64,000 bases of DNA from positions 31,245-95,244 of the forward strand of contig CAKRCD010000009.1 in NCBI GenBank assembly GCA_934307065.1, given 5' to 3'. This document shows, piece by piece, positions 9,692-19,874 of the stretch. A program made the position numbers and the translations under genes. The notes beneath the pieces are model-generated. The model made no database searches and was not told the origin of the DNA. It worked only from the letters and a program-made list of their open reading frames with translations. The stretch's first letter is position 1. Each line of letters starts with the position of its first letter. This stretch comes from an uncultured Bariatricus sp. (lineage in GTDB: Bacteria; Bacillota; Clostridia; Lachnospirales; Lachnospiraceae).

Positions 9692-10273
9692 ATGAGTTTG
9701 ATACCTTATGTTGTAGAACAGACAAGCCGTGGAGAACGTTCGTATGACATTTATTCCAGACTTTTAAAAGAGAGAATTATTTTCCTTGATACTGAGGTAA
9801 ATGATGCATCAGCCAGTGTGATTGTTGCGCAGATGTTATTTTTAGAGGCGGAAGATCCGGAGAAGGATATTCAGTTTTATATCAACAGCCCGGGGGGTTC
9901 TATTTCGGCAGGAATGGCAATCTACGACACAATGAATTACATTAAATGTGATGTTTCTACAATGTGCATGGGAATGGCCGCAAGTATGGGAGCATTCCTA
10001 CTTGCAGGAGGAACAAAAGGAAAGCGTTTCGCACTTCCGAATGCTGAGATTATGATTCATCAGCCTTCAGGCGGAGCGCAGGGTCAGGCTACAGAAATCG
10101 AAATCAATGCGAAACATATTCTTCGCATTCGTGAGAGAATGAACAGACTGATGGCAGAAAATACAGGTCAGCCATATGAAGTGGTTGCAGCAGATACTGA
10201 GAGAGACAATTGGAAGACTGCGGAAGAAGCAATGGCGTATGGACTGATTGACCAGGTTGTTACAAGCCGGTAG
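9692..10273 (+). CDS. clpP: ATP-dependent Clp protease proteolytic subunit
   Basis: Serine peptidase that forms the tetradecameric chamber fed by ClpX and other Clp ATPases. With the start at ATG 9692 the protein is 193 aa and its triad is S98 (GMAASMG), H123 (MIHQPSGG) and D172 (ERDNWK), the canonical spacing. The upstream in-frame ATG at 9671 would place the AGGAGG (9679-9684) inside the gene, so 9692 is preferred. A terminator-like hairpin separates it from clpX 56 bp downstream. Confidence 0.97.
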   Translation: MSLIPYVVEQTSRGERSYDIYSRLLKERIIFLDTEVNDASASVIVAQMLFLEAEDPEKDIQFYINSPGGSISAGMAIYDTMNYIKCDVSTMCMGMAASMGAFLLAGGTKGKRFALPNAEIMIHQPSGGAQGQATEIEINAKHILRIRERMNRLMAENTGQPYEVVAADTERDNWKTAEEAMAYGLIDQVVTSR

Positions 10274-10282
10274 AAAGATAAG

Positions 10283-10310
10283 GGAATGTCCGAAGCCGGA
10301 CATTCCTTTT
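10283..10310 (+). terminator. Hairpin terminator between clpP and clpX
   Basis: GGAATGTCCG (10283-10292) and CGGACATTCC (10297-10306) form a 10-bp stem with a 4-nt loop, followed by TTTT. The short T run suggests partial read-through to clpX. Confidence 0.7.
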
Positions 10311-10329
10311 GTTAGTATGAGGTGGAAGT

Positions 10330-11583
10330 ATGGCAAATAAGCGTGATGAAGTGATAAGATGTTCTTTCTGCAATAAGACCCAGGCACAGGTTGGGAAAAT
10401 GATTGCAGGACCGAATGGAGTATACATCTGCGACCAGTGTGTGGACGTATGCACAGAAATTATCGAAGAAGAAATGGGATATCAGGGACATGGAAGTGAG
10501 TTCGAAGATATCAATCTTTTAAAGCCGGAGGAAATTAAAGATTTTCTTGATGAATATGTAATTGGACAGGACGCAGCGAAGAAAGTACTGGCAGTATCCG
10601 TTTACAATCACTACAAGAGAATTATGTCCCAGCGTGATTTAGGAGTGGAACTTCAGAAGAGTAATATTCTGATGATTGGACCTACCGGATGTGGCAAGAC
10701 CTTTCTGGCACAATCCCTTGCAAAAATCCTGAATGTGCCGTTTGCAATTGCAGATGCTACCGCACTTACCGAGGCAGGATATGTAGGTGAAGACGTAGAA
10801 AATATTCTGCTTAAGATTATTCAGGCAGCAGATGGGGATGTTGAACGTGCAGAGCATGGAATTATCTACATCGACGAAATTGACAAGATTACAAGAAAAT
10901 CAGAAAATCCATCCATTACCAGAGATGTTTCCGGTGAAGGTGTACAGCAGGCATTGTTGAAAATTTTGGAAGGAACTGTTGCAAATGTACCACCACAGGG
11001 TGGAAGAAAACATCCGCATCAGGAATTGATTCCGATTGATACTACCAATATTTTATTTATCTGCGGTGGTGCGTTTGAAGGCATTGACAAGATTATTGAA
11101 AAACGTGTTGACACCAAGTCTATTGGCTTTGGCGCAGATATTGCAAAACAGCATGAATATAATATCGACAGACTGTTAGGTCAGGTATTGCCACAGGATT
11201 TGGTAAAATTTGGACTTATTCCGGAACTGGTCGGCCGTGTGCCTGTCACAGTGACCCTTCAGTCACTGGATAAAGAAGATTTGGTGCGGATTCTTACAGA
11301 GCCTAAGAATGCGATTGTAAAACAATATCAGAAGCTTTTGGAGCTGGATGATGTAGAACTGGAATTTGACAAAGATGCATTGGAAGCAATTGCAGAGACT
11401 TCTCTGAAACGGAAAACCGGAGCCAGAGGACTTCGTGCAATTATGGAAAATGTGATGATGGATACCATGTATCATGCACCATCAGATGCAGACCTGAAAT
11501 ACTGTAGAATTACCAAAGAAGCAGTATTGGGAAAAGAAGTTCCAGTGACAAATCAGTTGGAAAATAAAACGGAAAGTGCATAA
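10330..11583 (+). CDS. clpX: ATP-dependent Clp protease ATP-binding subunit ClpX
   Basis: AAA+ unfoldase that delivers substrates to ClpP. The N-terminal zinc-binding domain uses C11, C14, C34 and C37. Walker A GPTGCGKT is at residues 117-124, Walker B is [10 protein letters not shown], and GYVGEDVE is the pore loop. Sensor and arginine-finger motifs ([17 protein letters not shown]) follow. 417 aa, full length. A GAGGTGG RBS precedes ATG 10330. Confidence 0.97.
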   Translation: MANKRDEVIRCSFCNKTQAQVGKMIAGPNGVYICDQCVDVCTEIIEEEMGYQGHGSEFEDINLLKPEEIKDFLDEYVIGQDAAKKVLAVSVYNHYKRIMSQRDLGVELQKSNILMIGPTGCGKTFLAQSLAKILNVPFAIADATALTEAGYVGEDVENILLKIIQAADGDVERAEHGIIYIDEIDKITRKSENPSITRDVSGEGVQQALLKILEGTVANVPPQGGRKHPHQELIPIDTTNILFICGGAFEGIDKIIEKRVDTKSIGFGADIAKQHEYNIDRLLGQVLPQDLVKFGLIPELVGRVPVTVTLQSLDKEDLVRILTEPKNAIVKQYQKLLELDDVELEFDKDALEAIAETSLKRKTGARGLRAIMENVMMDTMYHAPSDADLKYCRITKEAVLGKEVPVTNQLENKTESA

Positions 11584-11604
11584 AAGCCGTAAAACTGAAG
11601 ATGT

Positions 11605-11640
11605 GAAGGTGCAGACGGGATAACCTGAGGCACCTTCTTT
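11605..11640 (+). terminator. Weak hairpin between clpX and lon
   Basis: GAAGGTGC (11605-11612) pairs with GCACCTTC (11630-11637), followed by only three T residues. It may attenuate rather than fully terminate clpX transcription. Confidence 0.45.
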
Positions 11641-11681
11641 GTGTATATGTAAGTACACTGGGAAGATAAGGAGAAACAAGA

Positions 11682-14012
11682 ATGAACAGAATGGCAAGTA
11701 TTCCAATGGTTGCTCTTCGTGGAATGACAATTGTTCCTGAGATGGTTGTGAATTTTGATGTGAGCAGACAGTGTTCTATCGAGGCAATTCAGGAAGCTAT
11801 GGCAAATGACCAGAAAATCTTTCTTTTAACACAGAAAGATGTCAATGTCGAAAACCCGACGAAGGATGATTTATACAGAATGGGAACAGTTGCTACTATT
11901 AAACAAGTGGCGAAGCTTCCAAAACAGATTCTTCGTGTGTTAATTACGGGGGAAGAAAAAGCAATTTTAAATGTAATTGAATTTTCAGAACCATATATGC
12001 GTGCGAATATTACCATTGTAGAAGATGCGGACCCGAGTGTGTTTTATGAAAATAAGCGGGAGGCCATGGTGCGGGGACTTCAGGAATTGTATGCCGAGTA
12101 TGCAATCCGTAATCCGAAAATCAGCAAGGATGTTGTGAAGCATATACAAAATACAGAAGACATCTATTCTCTTGTGAATAAGGTGGCTGCCAATCTTCCG
12201 ATTCATTATACAGAATTGCAGCAGATTCTGGAAGAAATGAATTTTCAGACCAAGTATGAGAGAATTTCCTATCGTCTGGTAAGTGAAACCAAGATTATGG
12301 ATATCAAAGAGGAGATACAGAATAAGGTAAAAGAACGCCTGGACCGGCACCAAAGAGAGTATGTGCTGCGAGAGGAGCTCAAGCTGATACGGGAAGAATT
12401 AGGGGATGACAATGCGCTTTCTGTAGCGGAAGAGTTTGAACAGAAGGCAGCGGAACTGGATGCCACAGAAGAAGTCAAAACAAAGATTCAGAAAGAAATC
12501 AAGCGTTTTAAAAATTCCATGCAGAGTCCGGCAGAATCTAGTGTACTGCGTGGATACATTGAAACCATGCTGGAAATGCCGTGGGAGAAACGGGTCGAGG
12601 ATTTCACTGACATTTCTTATGCCAGAGAAATTTTAGAGGCAGAGCATTACGGACTGGATGAGGTCAAGGAACGAGTGCTGGAGTATCTGGCAGTGCGGGC
12701 CATGACCAAGCAGGGCAGCAGCCCGATTTTGTGCCTTGTAGGACCTCCGGGAACCGGTAAGACCTCTATTGCCAAATCACTTGCCAAAGCATTGAAAAAG
12801 CCATATGTACGCATTTCATTGGGGGGTGTGCATGACGAGGCAGAGATTCGCGGTCACAGAAAGACTTATGTAGGAGCAATGCCGGGAAGAATCGCAAATG
12901 GAATCAAGACGGCAGGAGTAAAGAATCCATTTTTACTGTTGGATGAAATTGATAAAGTAAGTACAGACCATAAAGGCGATACATTTTCTGCACTTCTGGA
13001 AGTGTTGGACAGTGAGCAGAACAGCAGGTTCCGGGATCATTATCTGGAAGTACCACTTGATTTATCGGAAGTTACTTTTGTGATGACAGCAAACAGTCTG
13101 CAGACCATACCCGGACCATTACTGGACCGTATGGAAATTATAGAAATCAGTGGTTATACGGAAAACGAAAAGGTACATATTGCTACAGAACATCTGATTC
13201 CGAAGCAAATCGAGAAGCATGGTATTCAGAAGAATCAGCTTTCCATCAGCAAAAAGGTAGTGTGGAAGCTGGCGCGCAACTACACGAAAGAAGCCGGAGT
13301 ACGTCAGCTGGAGCGTGAAATCGGAAGTATCTGTCGAAAAGCAGCCCGCGAGATTTATGAGGGGCACAAGAAAAAAATCCAGATAACCGAGCGGAATCTG
13401 GAGAAGTATGTAGGAAAAGAAAAATATGCGTATCATATGGCAAATGAACAGGACGAAGTCGGCATTGTAAGAGGGCTTGCCTGGACAAGTGTAGGTGGAG
13501 ATACTTTGCAGATTGAGGTCAATGTGATGCCGGGAAAAGGTGAGATACTTTTGACTGGGCAATTGGGCGATGTAATGAAAGAGTCTGCCCAGACAGGAAT
13601 CAGTTATATTCGTTCCATAAGTGATGCGCATGGAGTACCGGCAAAGTTCTTTGCAGAACATGATATCCATATTCATATTCCGGAAGGAGCTGTGCCGAAA
13701 GACGGACCGTCAGCAGGAATTACCATGGCAACGGCAATGTTTTCTGCAATTACGAACCAGAAGGTACGTGCAGATATTGCCATGACGGGAGAGATTACCT
13801 TAAGAGGCCGCGTACTTCCGATTGGCGGATTGAAAGAAAAACTTCTGGCAGCCAAACATGCGGGAATGAAGACAGTACTGGTTCCACTTCGGAATAAGAA
13901 GGATGTAGAAGAACTTTCCGAAGAAATTACGGAAGATCTGGAAATCATTCCGGTAGAGCACATGAATGAAGTATTGCAGCAGGCAATCCGGCAGGCAGAG
14001 GAAATCCTGTAA
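11682..14012 (+). CDS. lon: ATP-dependent protease Lon
   Basis: Homo-oligomeric AAA+ serine protease degrading misfolded and regulatory proteins. N-terminal substrate-binding domain, coiled-coil region (KVKERLDRHQREYVLREEL), Walker A GPPGTGKT at residues 354-361 and Walker B FLLLDEIDK. The C-terminal peptidase domain has the Ser-Lys dyad S677 (PKDGPSAGI) and K720 (GGLKEKL), 43 residues apart as in other LonA. 776 aa, normal for Firmicute LonA. AAGGAG precedes the ATG. ysxC follows 18 bp downstream, an order shared with Bacillus. Confidence 0.97.
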   Translation: MNRMASIPMVALRGMTIVPEMVVNFDVSRQCSIEAIQEAMANDQKIFLLTQKDVNVENPTKDDLYRMGTVATIKQVAKLPKQILRVLITGEEKAILNVIEFSEPYMRANITIVEDADPSVFYENKREAMVRGLQELYAEYAIRNPKISKDVVKHIQNTEDIYSLVNKVAANLPIHYTELQQILEEMNFQTKYERISYRLVSETKIMDIKEEIQNKVKERLDRHQREYVLREELKLIREELGDDNALSVAEEFEQKAAELDATEEVKTKIQKEIKRFKNSMQSPAESSVLRGYIETMLEMPWEKRVEDFTDISYAREILEAEHYGLDEVKERVLEYLAVRAMTKQGSSPILCLVGPPGTGKTSIAKSLAKALKKPYVRISLGGVHDEAEIRGHRKTYVGAMPGRIANGIKTAGVKNPFLLLDEIDKVSTDHKGDTFSALLEVLDSEQNSRFRDHYLEVPLDLSEVTFVMTANSLQTIPGPLLDRMEIIEISGYTENEKVHIATEHLIPKQIEKHGIQKNQLSISKKVVWKLARNYTKEAGVRQLEREIGSICRKAAREIYEGHKKKIQITERNLEKYVGKEKYAYHMANEQDEVGIVRGLAWTSVGGDTLQIEVNVMPGKGEILLTGQLGDVMKESAQTGISYIRSISDAHGVPAKFFAEHDIHIHIPEGAVPKDGPSAGITMATAMFSAITNQKVRADIAMTGEITLRGRVLPIGGLKEKLLAAKHAGMKTVLVPLRNKKDVEELSEEITEDLEIIPVEHMNEVLQQAIRQAEEIL

Positions 14013-14030
14013 ACAAAGAAAGGAAATAAA

Positions 14031-14630
14031 ATGGTAATTAAGAAAATTAATCTGGAAACTGTGTGTGGAATCACAAGTAAACTCCCGGAAAATACACTTC
14101 CGGAAATTGCGTTCGCAGGGAAATCCAATGTGGGAAAATCCTCTCTGATTAATGCCCTGATGAACCGCAAGTCTTATGCGAGAACTTCTGCTACACCGGG
14201 AAAAACCCAGACCATTAACTATTATAATATCAATGATGCCATGTATCTGGTAGATTTGCCGGGATATGGTTATGCCAAGGTGTCTGAGAATGAGAAGATT
14301 GCCTGGGGCAAAATGATTGAACGATACTTAAATCAGTCTAAGCAGTTAAAAGCCGTGTTCCTGCTGATTGATATTCGGCATGACCCGTCAGCCAATGATA
14401 AGATGATGTATCACTGGATTGTAGAACAAGGCTTTCAGCCGATTATCATCGCTACAAAGCTGGACAAGATTAAGAGAAGTCAGGTTCAGAAACAAGTAAA
14501 GGCAGTGAAAACCGGACTGGATTTGCTTCCGGGAACAATCGTGATTCCGTTCTCGGCTGAGACAAAGCAGGGAAGAGAAGAAATATGGAACTTGATGGAT
14601 GACATCGTGGCAGGAGAATATGAAGAATAG
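14031..14630 (+). CDS. ysxC: Ribosome biogenesis GTPase YsxC/YihA (EngB)
   Basis: GTPase needed for late 50S ribosomal subunit assembly. G1 GKSNVGKSS at residues 30-38, switch region ARTSATPGKT, G3 VDLPGYG and G4 ATKLDK are all present. 199 aa, full length. RBS AAAGGAAA lies just before ATG 14031, with 18 bp after the lon stop, so it is cotranscribed with lon. It is also called engB. Confidence 0.96.
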   Translation: MVIKKINLETVCGITSKLPENTLPEIAFAGKSNVGKSSLINALMNRKSYARTSATPGKTQTINYYNINDAMYLVDLPGYGYAKVSENEKIAWGKMIERYLNQSKQLKAVFLLIDIRHDPSANDKMMYHWIVEQGFQPIIIATKLDKIKRSQVQKQVKAVKTGLDLLPGTIVIPFSAETKQGREEIWNLMDDIVAGEYEE

Positions 14631-14640
14631 AAGTATAAAA

Positions 14641-14660
14641 GGGGTGGAATTTTCCACCCC
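14641..14660. terminator. Bidirectional terminator, ysxC / alcohol dehydrogenase
   Basis: Palindrome GGGGTGG-aatttt-CCACCCC with AAAA on the left (a T run for the - strand) and a T-rich tail on the right. It lies between convergent genes. Confidence 0.7.
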
Positions 14661-14706
14661 TGATTTATTCTATATATTGATTCCTATTTTGGAACCCGGC
14701 AGCATG

Positions 14707-15852
14707 TTACATAACCTTACGGAACAATGCGATGAAGTCTTCTACAGAAGCTTCTTTTGGATTTCCAGGCGCGCATGCGTCTGCGTGTGCAGATTCTGCG
14801 AGGAATGGAAGGTCTTCTTCTCTGAGTCCTTCTACCTTTGTAGGAATTCCTACGTCAATGGAAAGCTGACGTACTGCGTCAATGGCAGCTTTTCTATATT
14901 CTTCCTGAGACATTTCGTCTACACCCTTCACACCCATTGCTCTTGCAATCTCGCGATATTTTTCATCTGTACATTCCTGATTGTATTCCATAACGATTGG
15001 AAGCATCATAGCGCAGGCAACACCGTGTGGTGTATCATATACGGCACCTAAGGTATGTGCCATAGAATGGGCAATTCCAAGACCTACATTTGAGAATCCC
15101 ATACCTGCTATGTACTGGCCGAGTGCCATGCCCTCACGACCTTCCTTGGTGTTTTCGCAGGCGCCACGGAGAGACTTGGAAATGATTTCGATTGCCTTTA
15201 AATGGAACATATCGGTCATTTCCCATGCAGCCTTTGTGGTATATCCTTCGATTGCATGTGTCAGTGCATCCATACCGGTTGCTGCGGTCAGACTCTTTGG
15301 CATAGAAGCTGTCATATCCGGGTCAACTACAGCGATAATTGGCATATCATGTGGGTCAACACATACGAATTTACGTTTCTTTTCTACATCTGTTATTACA
15401 TAGTTAATCGTTACTTCAGCAGCAGTTCCGGCTGTAGTAGGTACAGCGATGATTGGAACACATGGCTTCTTAGTTGGAGCAACACCCTCCAGACTGCGTA
15501 CATCTGCAAATTCTGGGTTTGTGATGATGATTCCGATCGCTTTTGCAGTATCCATAGAAGAACCGCCGCCGATAGCGATGATATAATCAGCACCTGCATT
15601 CTTAAATGCTGTCACACCGTTCTGTACATTGGCAATCGTTGGGTTGGCTTTGATGTCAGAATAAACCTCGTATGAAAGCCCTGCACCGTCCAGCAAATCT
15701 GTAACTTTAGATGCTACGTGAAATTTAATCAAATCCGGGTCAGTACAGACAAGCGCTTTCTGAAAGCCCTGAGCCTTTGCCTCGTTTACGATTTCTGCAA
15801 TTGCACCAGCTCCGTGATAAGAAGTCTGGTTTAACATAATTCTGTTAGCCAT
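14707..15852 (-). CDS. fucO: Iron-containing alcohol dehydrogenase, lactaldehyde reductase type
   Basis: Group III Fe-dependent dehydrogenase closely resembling E. coli FucO, which reduces lactaldehyde to 1,2-propanediol with NADH during fucose/rhamnose fermentation. 381 aa. The start MANRIMLN is nearly identical to FucO. GGGSSMD (residues 95-101) binds NAD, and the iron ligands D195, H199, H262 and H276 are all conserved. No fucose or rhamnose genes are visible nearby, so the natural substrate could be another short aldehyde or diol. It is monocistronic, with the start behind GGAGAGG. Confidence 0.88.
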   Translation of the reverse strand: MANRIMLNQTSYHGAGAIAEIVNEAKAQGFQKALVCTDPDLIKFHVASKVTDLLDGAGLSYEVYSDIKANPTIANVQNGVTAFKNAGADYIIAIGGGSSMDTAKAIGIIITNPEFADVRSLEGVAPTKKPCVPIIAVPTTAGTAAEVTINYVITDVEKKRKFVCVDPHDMPIIAVVDPDMTASMPKSLTAATGMDALTHAIEGYTTKAAWEMTDMFHLKAIEIISKSLRGACENTKEGREGMALGQYIAGMGFSNVGLGIAHSMAHTLGAVYDTPHGVACAMMLPIVMEYNQECTDEKYREIARAMGVKGVDEMSQEEYRKAAIDAVRQLSIDVGIPTKVEGLREEDLPFLAESAHADACAPGNPKEASVEDFIALFRKVM

Positions 15853-15966
15853 GATAATCCTCTCCTTTATTTCTTATCATTAAAAATGTGAAAATGTAGA
15901 TAACACTTTCTGACTGATATTATTTTAACAATATAAAAGGTAAGAATCAATAGTTTTAGAAAAAGT

Positions 15967-17319
15967 TTACAAATTATTCTTAAGTGCCCGCTTGCGGATA
16001 AAATAATACGGAATCAAAATAAGTAAAGTAGCAATCCACGCAATCGGATAGCTGATTAAAATGGTTTCGATTTTGAAAATACGCGGCAGAAGGATAAGAA
16101 TAAATGGAATTCTTACTGCGCATACTCCTACCAAATTTGCAACAGTAGGAATGAAAACATCACCGATGCCACGCAATGCGCCGGATATAACTTCAATAAA
16201 TACATAAGTAATATAGGAAGGCAGAATCATGCGCAGCATATAGACACCAATCTGTACGACACCGGCATCTCCCGTGAAAATCTGAAACAGAGGTTCACAG
16301 AAAATATAAATAAAGGCCAGTAATACGCCACATACACCTAAGGACATAACAGTACAGACTCGTATGCTTTTGAAAATACGTTCTGTCTTTTTGGCTCCAT
16401 AGTTCTGACCGGCAAATGTGGAGATGGCAAGTCCGAAGGCAGAGGTGAGAGCCCAGAATAAGGCATCCAGTTTTCCCCAGGCTGCCCATGCAGCAGCAGT
16501 GTCCGTTCCAAAATCATTGATTGCAGATTGAATAATAATATTGGAAATACTATACATACAAGACTGGATTCCACCCGGAAATCCAATCCGGAGCTGGAGT
16601 TTTAAGGTATGATAATCAAAACGGATTTCCCGCAGTTTCAGCTTGAGAATCCCATAAGAAGTCATTAATGCATGGGTTACTAAAATGGCACTGACTGCCT
16701 GGGAAATAATGGTTGCAATGGCTGCGCCTGCAATTCCCATGTGTAAATATACAACAGCGGCATAATCTAAAATTATATTTAAAATACAACAGACAATTAA
16801 ATAATACAAAGGCTTCCTGGAATCACCGATAGCGCGCATGATAGAAGAACCCATGTTGAAAATCATTACTGCCAGCATACCAAGGAAATATAAACGGAGA
16901 TACACGATGGAATCTGCCATGGTATCGGCAGGAGTATGAATGGCTTCCAACATCCATGGGGTAAGTATCCACCCAAGAATAGAAAGAATCAAGCTGGATA
17001 CAATGGAAAATGCATAGGCAGTGTGAAGACCTTTATGTAGATTTTTTTTGTCTTTTGCACCATAAAACTGGGAAATAATCACGCTGGCACCGGCAGATAA
17101 TCCAGTGAAAAATCCGATGACCAGATTGGAAAGTACAGATGCAGAGCCACCTACGCTGGCAAGGGCCTGTTTTCCGACAAACCGTCCTACAATAATGGCG
17201 TCAACCGTGTTATAAAGCTGTTGAAAAAGTGTTCCTACCAAAATCGGGAAAAAGAAAATCAGAAGTTGTTTCCAAATCACGCCTTCCGTGATTTTATTTG
17301 TGTCAGTACGCTTGTTCAT
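15967..17319 (-). CDS. MATE family efflux transporter
   Basis: Multidrug and toxin extrusion family, a cation-coupled exporter in the plasma membrane. 450 aa with about 12 hydrophobic segments in two six-helix halves; the first helix has the MATE signature PILVGTLFQQLYNTVDAIIV and the GRFVG loop follows. The closest style is the DinF/NorM-like group common in clostridia; the substrate is unknown. RBS GAGGAAGG lies ahead of the start. It is divergent from the ferritin-like gene, sharing a 179-bp upstream region. Confidence 0.92.
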   Translation of the reverse strand: MNKRTDTNKITEGVIWKQLLIFFFPILVGTLFQQLYNTVDAIIVGRFVGKQALASVGGSASVLSNLVIGFFTGLSAGASVIISQFYGAKDKKNLHKGLHTAYAFSIVSSLILSILGWILTPWMLEAIHTPADTMADSIVYLRLYFLGMLAVMIFNMGSSIMRAIGDSRKPLYYLIVCCILNIILDYAAVVYLHMGIAGAAIATIISQAVSAILVTHALMTSYGILKLKLREIRFDYHTLKLQLRIGFPGGIQSCMYSISNIIIQSAINDFGTDTAAAWAAWGKLDALFWALTSAFGLAISTFAGQNYGAKKTERIFKSIRVCTVMSLGVCGVLLAFIYIFCEPLFQIFTGDAGVVQIGVYMLRMILPSYITYVFIEVISGALRGIGDVFIPTVANLVGVCAVRIPFILILLPRIFKIETILISYPIAWIATLLILIPYYFIRKRALKNNL

Positions 17320-17498
17320 TGTGCAAATCCTTCCTCTTTTGATTCATCCTGGTGCAGAGCCCAGTTTTTATATTATATCATATTTAGATTTTATAAGATA
17401 GAGAAGAAATAAACAGTTTTCCTGGTGGAAAAATGTATACTTTTTTTGAAAATACAGATATTAGAATTAAAAAGATGATAAGGAAAGAGGGAGATAAT

Positions 17499-17930
17499 AT
17501 GACAGTGCATACCCAGCATTTATTGGAAGAATGTAATTCGGGATGTAAGATGGCAATCCGCAGTATGGAACAAGTATCAGAATATGTAGAGGATGAAAAA
17601 TTAGAGCAGGTAATAGAATCCTGCAAATGCGCTCATGAAAAGTTGGAAGAAGAATCTGGAAAATTACTGGAAGAGTGTGGCAAGGAAGAAAAGGAACCAG
17701 GAATGATCGCAACTGCATTTTCGTGGATTTCTACAGAAACAAAACTGGCAATGAAGAACAGTGATAATCAGATTGCTAAAGTCTTGATGGACGGTTGTAA
17801 TATGGGAATCCAGTCCATAGGAGAATACATGAATGAATATACGGGAGCATCGGAGGAAGCAAAAAAAATTGCAAAGAAACTGGTAAAGCTGGAGGAGAAT
17901 TTTATGAGTGACCTCAAAAAATTTCTATAG
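17499..17930 (+). CDS. Small ferritin-like (DUF2383-type) helical protein
   Basis: 143 aa from ATG 17499, placed by GGAAAGAGGGAG; an in-frame upstream ATG at 17433 has no RBS. The sequence is almost entirely helical with spaced His, Glu and Cys (HTQHLLEECNSGCKMAIRSM, CKCAHEKLEEE), the pattern of DUF2383/ferritin-like four-helix bundles. Function is unknown; metal binding or stress protection is an inference. It lacks a signal peptide and membrane segments. It stands alone, divergent from the MATE gene. Confidence 0.6.
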   Translation: MTVHTQHLLEECNSGCKMAIRSMEQVSEYVEDEKLEQVIESCKCAHEKLEEESGKLLEECGKEEKEPGMIATAFSWISTETKLAMKNSDNQIAKVLMDGCNMGIQSIGEYMNEYTGASEEAKKIAKKLVKLEENFMSDLKKFL

Positions 17931-18077
17931 TCAGATTTGAAGTTTAACGGAGAAGATTATATAAGAATAACTTATAAATGGAAAATGACATAAATAGACA
18001 AAACGTACAAAAATGCAACATTTTCTTGCTCCATAATGTGCAAAATGAAAAAAGAAAAAGAAAGATTGCTAAAGGTG

Positions 18078-18106
18078 TTGACGTTCGCTAAAAAATTCAT
18101 TAATAT
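18078..18106 (+). promoter_or_regulatory. Promoter for guaB
   Basis: TTGACG (18078-18083), exact 17-bp spacer, TAATAT (18101-18106), 60 bp before the start codon. No purine riboswitch or clear PurR box was found in the 236-bp leader. Confidence 0.65.
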
Positions 18107-18166
18107 TAATCAATAATAAATAAATTGAAGCGCAGTACAAAAATTTAGTGAAGAAGGAGCATTATC

Positions 18167-19672
18167 ATGGCGTATTATTTTAGTGAACCATCACACACAT
18201 TTAGTGAATATTTACTGGTACCAGGCTACTCGAGTTCTCAGTGCCAGCCACAGAACGTGAGTTTAAAGACACCTCTTGTTAGATTTAAAAAGGGAGAGGA
18301 ACCGGCTATATCTTTAAATATTCCAATGGTTTCCGCAATTATGCAGGCTGTATCCAATGATACCATGGCTGTTGCACTTGCAAGAGAAGGTGGAATTTCC
18401 TTTATTTACGGCTCACAGTCAATTGAAGATCAGGCTGCGATGGTAAGAAAAGTGAAATCTTATAAGGCAGGATTTGTAACAAGTGATTCCAACCTGATTC
18501 CGGACCAGTGCCTGAAAGATGTTCTTGCTTTGAAAGAAAAGACCGGACATTCTACTATGGCTGTTACAGATGACGGAACAGCGAATGGAAAATTGCTTGG
18601 TGTTGTAACAGAGAGAGATTACAGGATTTCCCGTATGTCTCCCGATACAAAGGTTTCTGAAATTATGACACCATTTGAAAAACTGGTAACAGCGAAGGTT
18701 GGGGTTTCTTTAAAAGAAGCGAACGATATTATTTGGGATTATAAATTAAATTCTCTTCCAATCATTGATGAAGACCAGAAGCTGGATTCGTTTGTATTTA
18801 GAAAAGATTATGATTCAAAGAAGGCAAATCAGAATGAGTTGTTGGATGCCCACAAGAGATATGTGGTTGGAGCAGGAATTAACACAAGAGATTATGCAGA
18901 ACGCGTACCTGCACTTGTGGAAGCCGGAGTAGATGTACTCTGTATCGATTCCAGCGAAGGCTTCAGTGAATGGCAGAAGCTTACGATTGACTGGATTCGT
19001 GAACACTACGGTGATTCAGTGAAAGTCGGAGCAGGTAACGTAGTAGATGCAGACGGATTCCGCTTCCTTGCTGACTGCGGTGCTGACTTCATTAAAGTTG
19101 GTATCGGTGGAGGTTCTATCTGTATTACCCGTGAGACAAAGGGAATTGGACGTGGACAGGCTACTGCTACTATCGAAGTTGCAAAAGCAAGAGATGAATA
19201 TTATAAAGAAACTGGTATTTACGTGCCAATCTGCAGTGATGGCGGTATTGTTCATGATTATCATATGACTCTTGCACTTGCCATGGGAAGCGATTTCATC
19301 ATGTTAGGAAGATATTTCTCACGTTTTGACGAATCTCCTACAAGCAAGGTTAATATCAACGGACAGTACATGAAGGAATACTGGGGTGAAGGAAGTGCCC
19401 GTGCAAGAAACTGGCAGAGATATGACCTTGGTGGAGAGACAAATCTCAAATTTGAAGAAGGGGTAGATTCTTATGTTCCATATGCAGGTTCTTTGAAGGA
19501 CAATGTAGGAATTACCTTATTGAAGATGAAATCTACTATGTGCAACTGCGGAGCACTTACTATTCCGGAATTGCAGGAAAAAGCAAAGCTTACATTAGTT
19601 TCATCTGTAAGTATTGTAGAAGGTGGTGCACATGACGTTGTGCTGAAAGATCAGACAACATCGCATCATTAA
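18167..19672 (+). CDS. guaB: IMP dehydrogenase
   Basis: Oxidises IMP to XMP, the committed step of GMP synthesis. TIM-barrel enzyme with an inserted CBS pair (about residues 110-230; [25 protein letters not shown]). The catalytic loop [18 protein letters not shown] places the nucleophile at C319. The flap ([14 protein letters not shown]) is present. 501 aa. The N-terminus is longer and more divergent than in B. subtilis GuaB but the catalytic parts are intact. AAGGAGC is the RBS. The neighbours are fhs, purB and a purF paralogue, so this is a purine block. Confidence 0.95.
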   Translation: MAYYFSEPSHTFSEYLLVPGYSSSQCQPQNVSLKTPLVRFKKGEEPAISLNIPMVSAIMQAVSNDTMAVALAREGGISFIYGSQSIEDQAAMVRKVKSYKAGFVTSDSNLIPDQCLKDVLALKEKTGHSTMAVTDDGTANGKLLGVVTERDYRISRMSPDTKVSEIMTPFEKLVTAKVGVSLKEANDIIWDYKLNSLPIIDEDQKLDSFVFRKDYDSKKANQNELLDAHKRYVVGAGINTRDYAERVPALVEAGVDVLCIDSSEGFSEWQKLTIDWIREHYGDSVKVGAGNVVDADGFRFLADCGADFIKVGIGGGSICITRETKGIGRGQATATIEVAKARDEYYKETGIYVPICSDGGIVHDYHMTLALAMGSDFIMLGRYFSRFDESPTSKVNINGQYMKEYWGEGSARARNWQRYDLGGETNLKFEEGVDSYVPYAGSLKDNVGITLLKMKSTMCNCGALTIPELQEKAKLTLVSSVSIVEGGAHDVVLKDQTTSHH

Positions 19673-19693
19673 AATAGAAACACAAACAAGCTA

Positions 19694-19792
19694 GTTATAC
19701 GACTGACGGAAGTGGAATAGACCACAGGGAGTATAATGAAAGAAAGAGTCGACCGTCTGGGCAAAAATGTCTTGGGCAGTAGACTCTTTTTC
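19694..19792 (+). promoter_or_regulatory. ZTP riboswitch (pfl motif) with terminator platform
   Basis: Aptamer: P1 TTATAC (19695-19700)/GTATAA (19731-19736), internal GACTGACGGAA, P2 GTGG/CCAC (19712-19715, 19722-19725), the conserved CAGGGA, and the downstream ACCGTCTGGGCA (19752-19763) whose CCGTC pairs back with GACGG (19705-19709) to form the pseudoknot. Expression platform: AAAGAGTC (19743-19750) pairs with GACTCTTT (19782-19789), followed by T residues. This overlaps the pseudoknot side, so ZTP/ZMP binding should disrupt the terminator and switch on fhs. Position upstream of fhs is the most frequent setting for this RNA class. Confidence 0.93.
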
Positions 19793-19874
19793 TCTTGATT
19801 TCTTCGGATAAATAAGAGAAAATAGTACCAGAGACATTTTTCAAATCTTAAGCAGAGAAGAAAGAGGTGCCATT

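Noticed and set aside
17931-18166. Purine riboswitch in the guaB leader
   Set aside because: No three-way-junction core or conserved loop sequences; a plain promoter explains the leader.
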